NCBI RefSeq assembly: GCF_000934745.1
Contig: NZ_JYNO01000001.1
Coordinates: 186,001-250,000 of the forward strand
Length of the DNA stretch: 64,000 nt
Reading direction: 5' to 3'
DNA from: Desulfonatronum thioautotrophicum
GTDB taxonomy: Bacteria > Desulfobacterota > Desulfovibrionia > Desulfovibrionales > Desulfonatronaceae
Shown in pieces: positions 58,906-64,000 of the stretch (its first letter is position 1; each line of letters begins with the position of its first letter). The position numbers were made by a program, and so were the translations under genes. The notes under the pieces are model-generated. The model was not told where the DNA came from. It saw nothing but the letters and a program-made list of their open reading frames with translations, and did not search any database.

Positions 58906-60063
58906 TTAGCCCCGCTGTAAAACCTCCTCCATCAGCGCGGAAAAGGACTGCGTCTCCCGGTCCACGGTCAAATCAGCCACGCTGGCGGCCACTTCGCCGG
59001 GCCTGCTCGGGGCGGAACGCAACCAGCGGACCGCGTCAGCCAGGCTGTCCGAGTGGTATTCGGAAAGCACGTACCCCGTCCGCCCGTGGGCGATCACCTC
59101 GGCTGCTCCATTGTCCGAGGTGGTGATGACCGGACAGCCGCAGGCCATGGCCTCCAGACAGGCATTGGCAAAGGGATCGTAGAGGGTCGGGAGGATAAAA
59201 ACGTCTGCGGCCTGGTAAAACGGGCGCAGATCCGACCGAAGCCCCAAAAAATGCACAGCCGCGTCCAGGCGCAGCTCACGGATCAAGGCCTTGAATGCCT
59301 CCGGTCTGCCCTTGCCGACCACAAGCAACACCCCCCGTGGTTCGCCTGGGCCCACAGCCCGGTTATGGGCTGCCAGCAGGGCCAGAGCTTGCGCCAGCCC
59401 CTTGCGCCGCCAACCGCTGCCCACAAACAGGAACAGCCGGCATGGCTCAAACAAGAATGCTCCCACCGAATCTTCTGCAAGGAGCTCCTGTCTGGTCAAC
59501 TGGGGTGCGGGAAAGAAAGTTCTGGGGTCGTAGCCATTGAGCACAACCCGCAGTTTGGCGGCTGTCCCGGGGTGGAAACGCTCCATTTCCCGGCGAACCA
59601 TCTCCGAATTGGTGACCACCAGGCGGGCGGAGGCCACGGTCTTGGCCTCCAGACGTGGATAGAGCCAGTGCAGGGGATTGGCCATCCACAACGGGGAGCG
59701 GCCATGGCGCAGGGAACGCCAGCGCAGATGCACGCCGTCTCCAGCGCGATAGATATGGCAATCCGGCCCCCGTTCCAGGCTGAGAATCACCCCAGACTGA
59801 CCGGCCAGGGCCGCGTCCACACCAGCGGTAAAGCGCATCGCCCGCCACCAGCCCGGCCCTCTGGCACCGGGAAGCACCCGGCCGGAAAACCTTCCTCCTC
59901 CGCTGAGCCGGTGAACACTCCATTGTGGGGCAAGGCAGGCAGCCAGACGGCCTGCGGCCATTTCAGCCCCACCGCCCGAGGATTGGCGGCGGACAATGTA
60001 GGCAATGCGGTGCTCTAGGCAGGACATGAGTGTGTGCTGTCGACGAGGGGGGGGGCTGGTCAA
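58906..60063 (-). CDS. Glycosyltransferase family 4, LPS core type
   Basis: The 385-residue GT-B enzyme resembles WaaG: the N-terminus YIVRRQSSGGGAEMAAGRLA, the FVGSGWRRKGLAQALALLA segment and FILPTLYDPFANACLEAMACGCPVITT are typical of GT4. It probably adds a hexose to the inner core of lipopolysaccharide. I take the TTG at 60063, whose last two bases belong to the stop of the preceding waaF (TTGA); an ATG at 60027 is the alternative. It is the last gene of the operon that includes pyrG, kdsA and kdsC. Confidence 0.85.
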   Translation of the reverse strand: MTSPPPRRQHTLMSCLEHRIAYIVRRQSSGGGAEMAAGRLAACLAPQWSVHRLSGGGRFSGRVLPGARGPGWWRAMRFTAGVDAALAGQSGVILSLERGPDCHIYRAGDGVHLRWRSLRHGRSPLWMANPLHWLYPRLEAKTVASARLVVTNSEMVRREMERFHPGTAAKLRVVLNGYDPRTFFPAPQLTRQELLAEDSVGAFLFEPCRLFLFVGSGWRRKGLAQALALLAAHNRAVGPGEPRGVLLVVGKGRPEAFKALIRELRLDAAVHFLGLRSDLRPFYQAADVFILPTLYDPFANACLEAMACGCPVITTSDNGAAEVIAHGRTGYVLSEYHSDSLADAVRWLRSAPSRPGEVAASVADLTVDRETQSFSALMEEVLQRG

Positions 60064-61133
60064 GACGTCGCGGATTCGGAAAGCTGATTTGGCAGCAACT
60101 CGGCTAACTTCTGCAAAACCAGCTCCGGTTCAATTCTTCGCAGACAGTCCAGATGGTGCTGGGGGCAGGTCCGCTGAAAACAGGGACTGCAGGTCAGGCC
60201 CAGGGTGACGATTCGCGAGGCGGGGCTCAAGGGCGGCGTGAACCCCGGATCAGAGGACCCGAAGATCGCAACCAGGGGACGACCCAGGGCCGCGGCAACG
60301 TGCATCAAGCCGGAGTCATTGCTGACCACGGCCCTGGCCTGAGAAATCAGGTCCACGGCCTGGGCCAATGAAGTCCGCCCGGCCAGATTCAGGGCAGCCG
60401 GGCCGATATGATCGCATACTGCCTGGGATGCCTCTTGGTCCTTCTCCGAGCCCAAGACCCAAACGCTCCAGCCCCGGTCAGCCAGGTGAGAGCCCACCAC
60501 GGCGAAATGCTCCGGCGGCCATTGCTTGGCCGTTCCGTATTCCGCGCCGGGGCACAAAATCAGAACATCATCTTCCGCGTTCAATCCCATCTGATGCAAG
60601 GCAGCGCGGACATTTGCCGGCTGTACGGTCAGTCGCGGAATGGGAACATCCCGAGGCAGGGAAGCCGCATCGGGCAGCCCCAACGCAACAAAGCGCTGCA
60701 CGGTCATGGGCAGCCTGGCCTTGTCCAGCCTGCGCCAATCGTTGAGCAGTCCGTAGCGCCACTCGCCAATGTATCCAGTGCGCCGGGGAATCCGGGCAAA
60801 AAAAGGGACCAGGGCGGACTTCAGGGAGTTGGGCAGCACAATGGCCTGTTCATAACATCCGTGGAGTCGTCGTCCAAGGCTCAAGCGTTCCCGCAGGCCC
60901 AGACGGCCGTGCCCCGTGGCCATGGCCACGGCCCCGCGAACCCCGGGCATGCGGGCCACCAGGGCTGCGCTCCAGGCTGGGGCCAGAATATCGATAGTCC
61001 GTTCCGGGCCATGCTGCAAAAGCAACTGCACCAAGCTCTGCGCCATGACCATGTCGCCGACCCAGGACGGGCCGATCAGAAGCACCCGTGCGCCATGCCG
61101 GTCAGTGAACGCCGGCGACGCCAATGCGCACAT
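60060..61133 (-). CDS. waaF: ADP-heptose:LPS heptosyltransferase, WaaF type
   Basis: The 357-residue GT9 enzyme adds the second heptose to the LPS inner core. LLIGPSWVGDMVMAQSLVQLL is the N-terminal pattern, LILCPGAEYGTAKQWPPEHF is the WaaF-type donor loop, and SNDSGLMHVAAALGRPLVAIFG closes the site. It starts at the base after kdsC and ends inside the next gene. Heptose synthesis genes are not in the window. Confidence 0.9.
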   Translation of the reverse strand: MCALASPAFTDRHGARVLLIGPSWVGDMVMAQSLVQLLLQHGPERTIDILAPAWSAALVARMPGVRGAVAMATGHGRLGLRERLSLGRRLHGCYEQAIVLPNSLKSALVPFFARIPRRTGYIGEWRYGLLNDWRRLDKARLPMTVQRFVALGLPDAASLPRDVPIPRLTVQPANVRAALHQMGLNAEDDVLILCPGAEYGTAKQWPPEHFAVVGSHLADRGWSVWVLGSEKDQEASQAVCDHIGPAALNLAGRTSLAQAVDLISQARAVVSNDSGLMHVAAALGRPLVAIFGSSDPGFTPPLSPASRIVTLGLTCSPCFQRTCPQHHLDCLRRIEPELVLQKLAELLPNQLSESATS

Positions 61134-61650
61134 TTACTCTTCGGCGAGCCAATGTTGCCACAACGACTCGTAGGAACCCTGGGCGGAAAGGATGAATCGT
61201 ATGGCCTCCCGGGCAGCGCCGTGTCCGCCGCGGGCCGCACTCGTCCAGGCCGCAAGCTCCTTGATCTCCGGCTGGGCATTGGCCACGGCCATGGGCAGGC
61301 CGACCATTTTGAGTGCCGTCGCATCCACCCAGTCGTCACCAAGATAGGCCACCTGAGCCAAGTCCAGTCGCTTCCGGGAACAGATATCCCGGATGACTGG
61401 AGCCTTCCGAACGTGGCCGGGGTGGTATTCCCGGATACCCAGTTCCTTGGCCCTGGCCGCCACTGCCGGAGCATCCAGACCGGTAATGATGGCGAATTCC
61501 AGGCCCACGGTCTGGGCCATCTTGATGCCCAATCCGTCCTGGACATTGAACCGCTTGGTCACCCTGCCCCCATCGTCATAATACAGCCCGCCATCTGTGA
61601 GCACGCCGTCCACGTCCAGGATCAGCAACCCAATCCGACGGGCCAGTTCT

Positions 61651-61661
<11 letters not shown>
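61134..61661 (-). CDS. kdsC: 3-deoxy-D-manno-octulosonate 8-phosphate phosphatase
   Basis: This 175-residue HAD phosphatase removes the phosphate from Kdo-8-phosphate. The HAD motif I is LLILDVDGVLTDG, and GDDWVDATAL holds motif IV. Its size and capless form are typical of KdsC. It overlaps kdsA by 11 bases. Confidence 0.95.

Positions 61662-64000
<2,339 letters not shown>

Overview
The window is high-GC, densely coded bacterial chromosome. Its gene content fits a sulfate-reducer-like member of the Desulfobacterota, most likely Desulfovibrionales. This is an inference from the archaeal-type 2-amino-3,7-dideoxyheptulosonate synthase, the TtuA-type tRNA thiolase with its ubiquitin-like carrier, a chemoreceptor carrying a c-type heme motif, a TAXI-TRAP transporter, a large sensory hybrid kinase and Kdo/heptose LPS genes. 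No rRNA, CRISPR array, phage, plasmid or complete insertion sequence was seen. Both ends are cut genes: an ABC permease at base 1 and CTP synthase at base 64000.

Layout. 1-4032: an ABC exporter operon (two FtsX/MacB-type permeases and a LolD-like ATPase) followed by an outer-membrane beta-barrel gene. 4287-8172: the RNA-binding protein Tex, facing purK-purE. 8173-8900: a repeat-rich gap. 8901-14089: ADH synthase, MltG, a single-domain response regulator, the TtuB-like/TtuA pair and a lactate-racemase-family protein. 14394-22580: a heme-motif chemoreceptor, gmd, an M24 peptidase, a NagZ-type glycosidase, then overlapping CheD, HDOD and Tat-exported patatin genes. 22825-26076: hisH-hisF facing moaC, dnaJ and rpoZ. 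26077-26726: a second repeat-rich gap. 26727-32041: a TtcA-like PP-loop enzyme, an M23 peptidase and a TAXI-TRAP transporter ending at a very long perfect palindrome. 32064-42388: trmL and a Sel1 protein, a GAF protein, GAPDH, a DUF4139 protein, an EVE protein with an unknown coupled partner, a small four-cysteine protein, an M16 protease and a YkgJ-type cysteine-cluster protein. 42510-42596: tRNA-Leu(CAG) on the minus strand with a strong terminator. 42883-54537: ribF, an RsmB-like methyltransferase, an FG-GAP lipoprotein-like exported protein, RluA, an SLC13 permease with four RCK_C domains, small unknowns, alr and a GGDEF regulator. 54679-58869: a 1396-residue hybrid kinase. 58906-64000: pyrG-kdsA-kdsC-waaF-glycosyltransferase, a tightly overlapping LPS inner-core operon on the minus strand.

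The most distinctive non-genic content is a set of small dispersed repeats that look like non-autonomous elements. Family A has three copies of about 124 bp (one enlarged to 184 bp by a nested palindrome); its terminal inverted repeats carry matching substitutions at both ends in one copy. Family B has two copies of about 260 bp with terminal inverted repeats and nested stems. I did not find a convincing wholly new multi-gene system. The best leads are these repeats, the CheD-HDOD-patatin cluster, the TtuB-like carrier ending in Arg-Gly, the orphan lactate-racemase homologue, and the ABC exporter with an adjoining beta-barrel.
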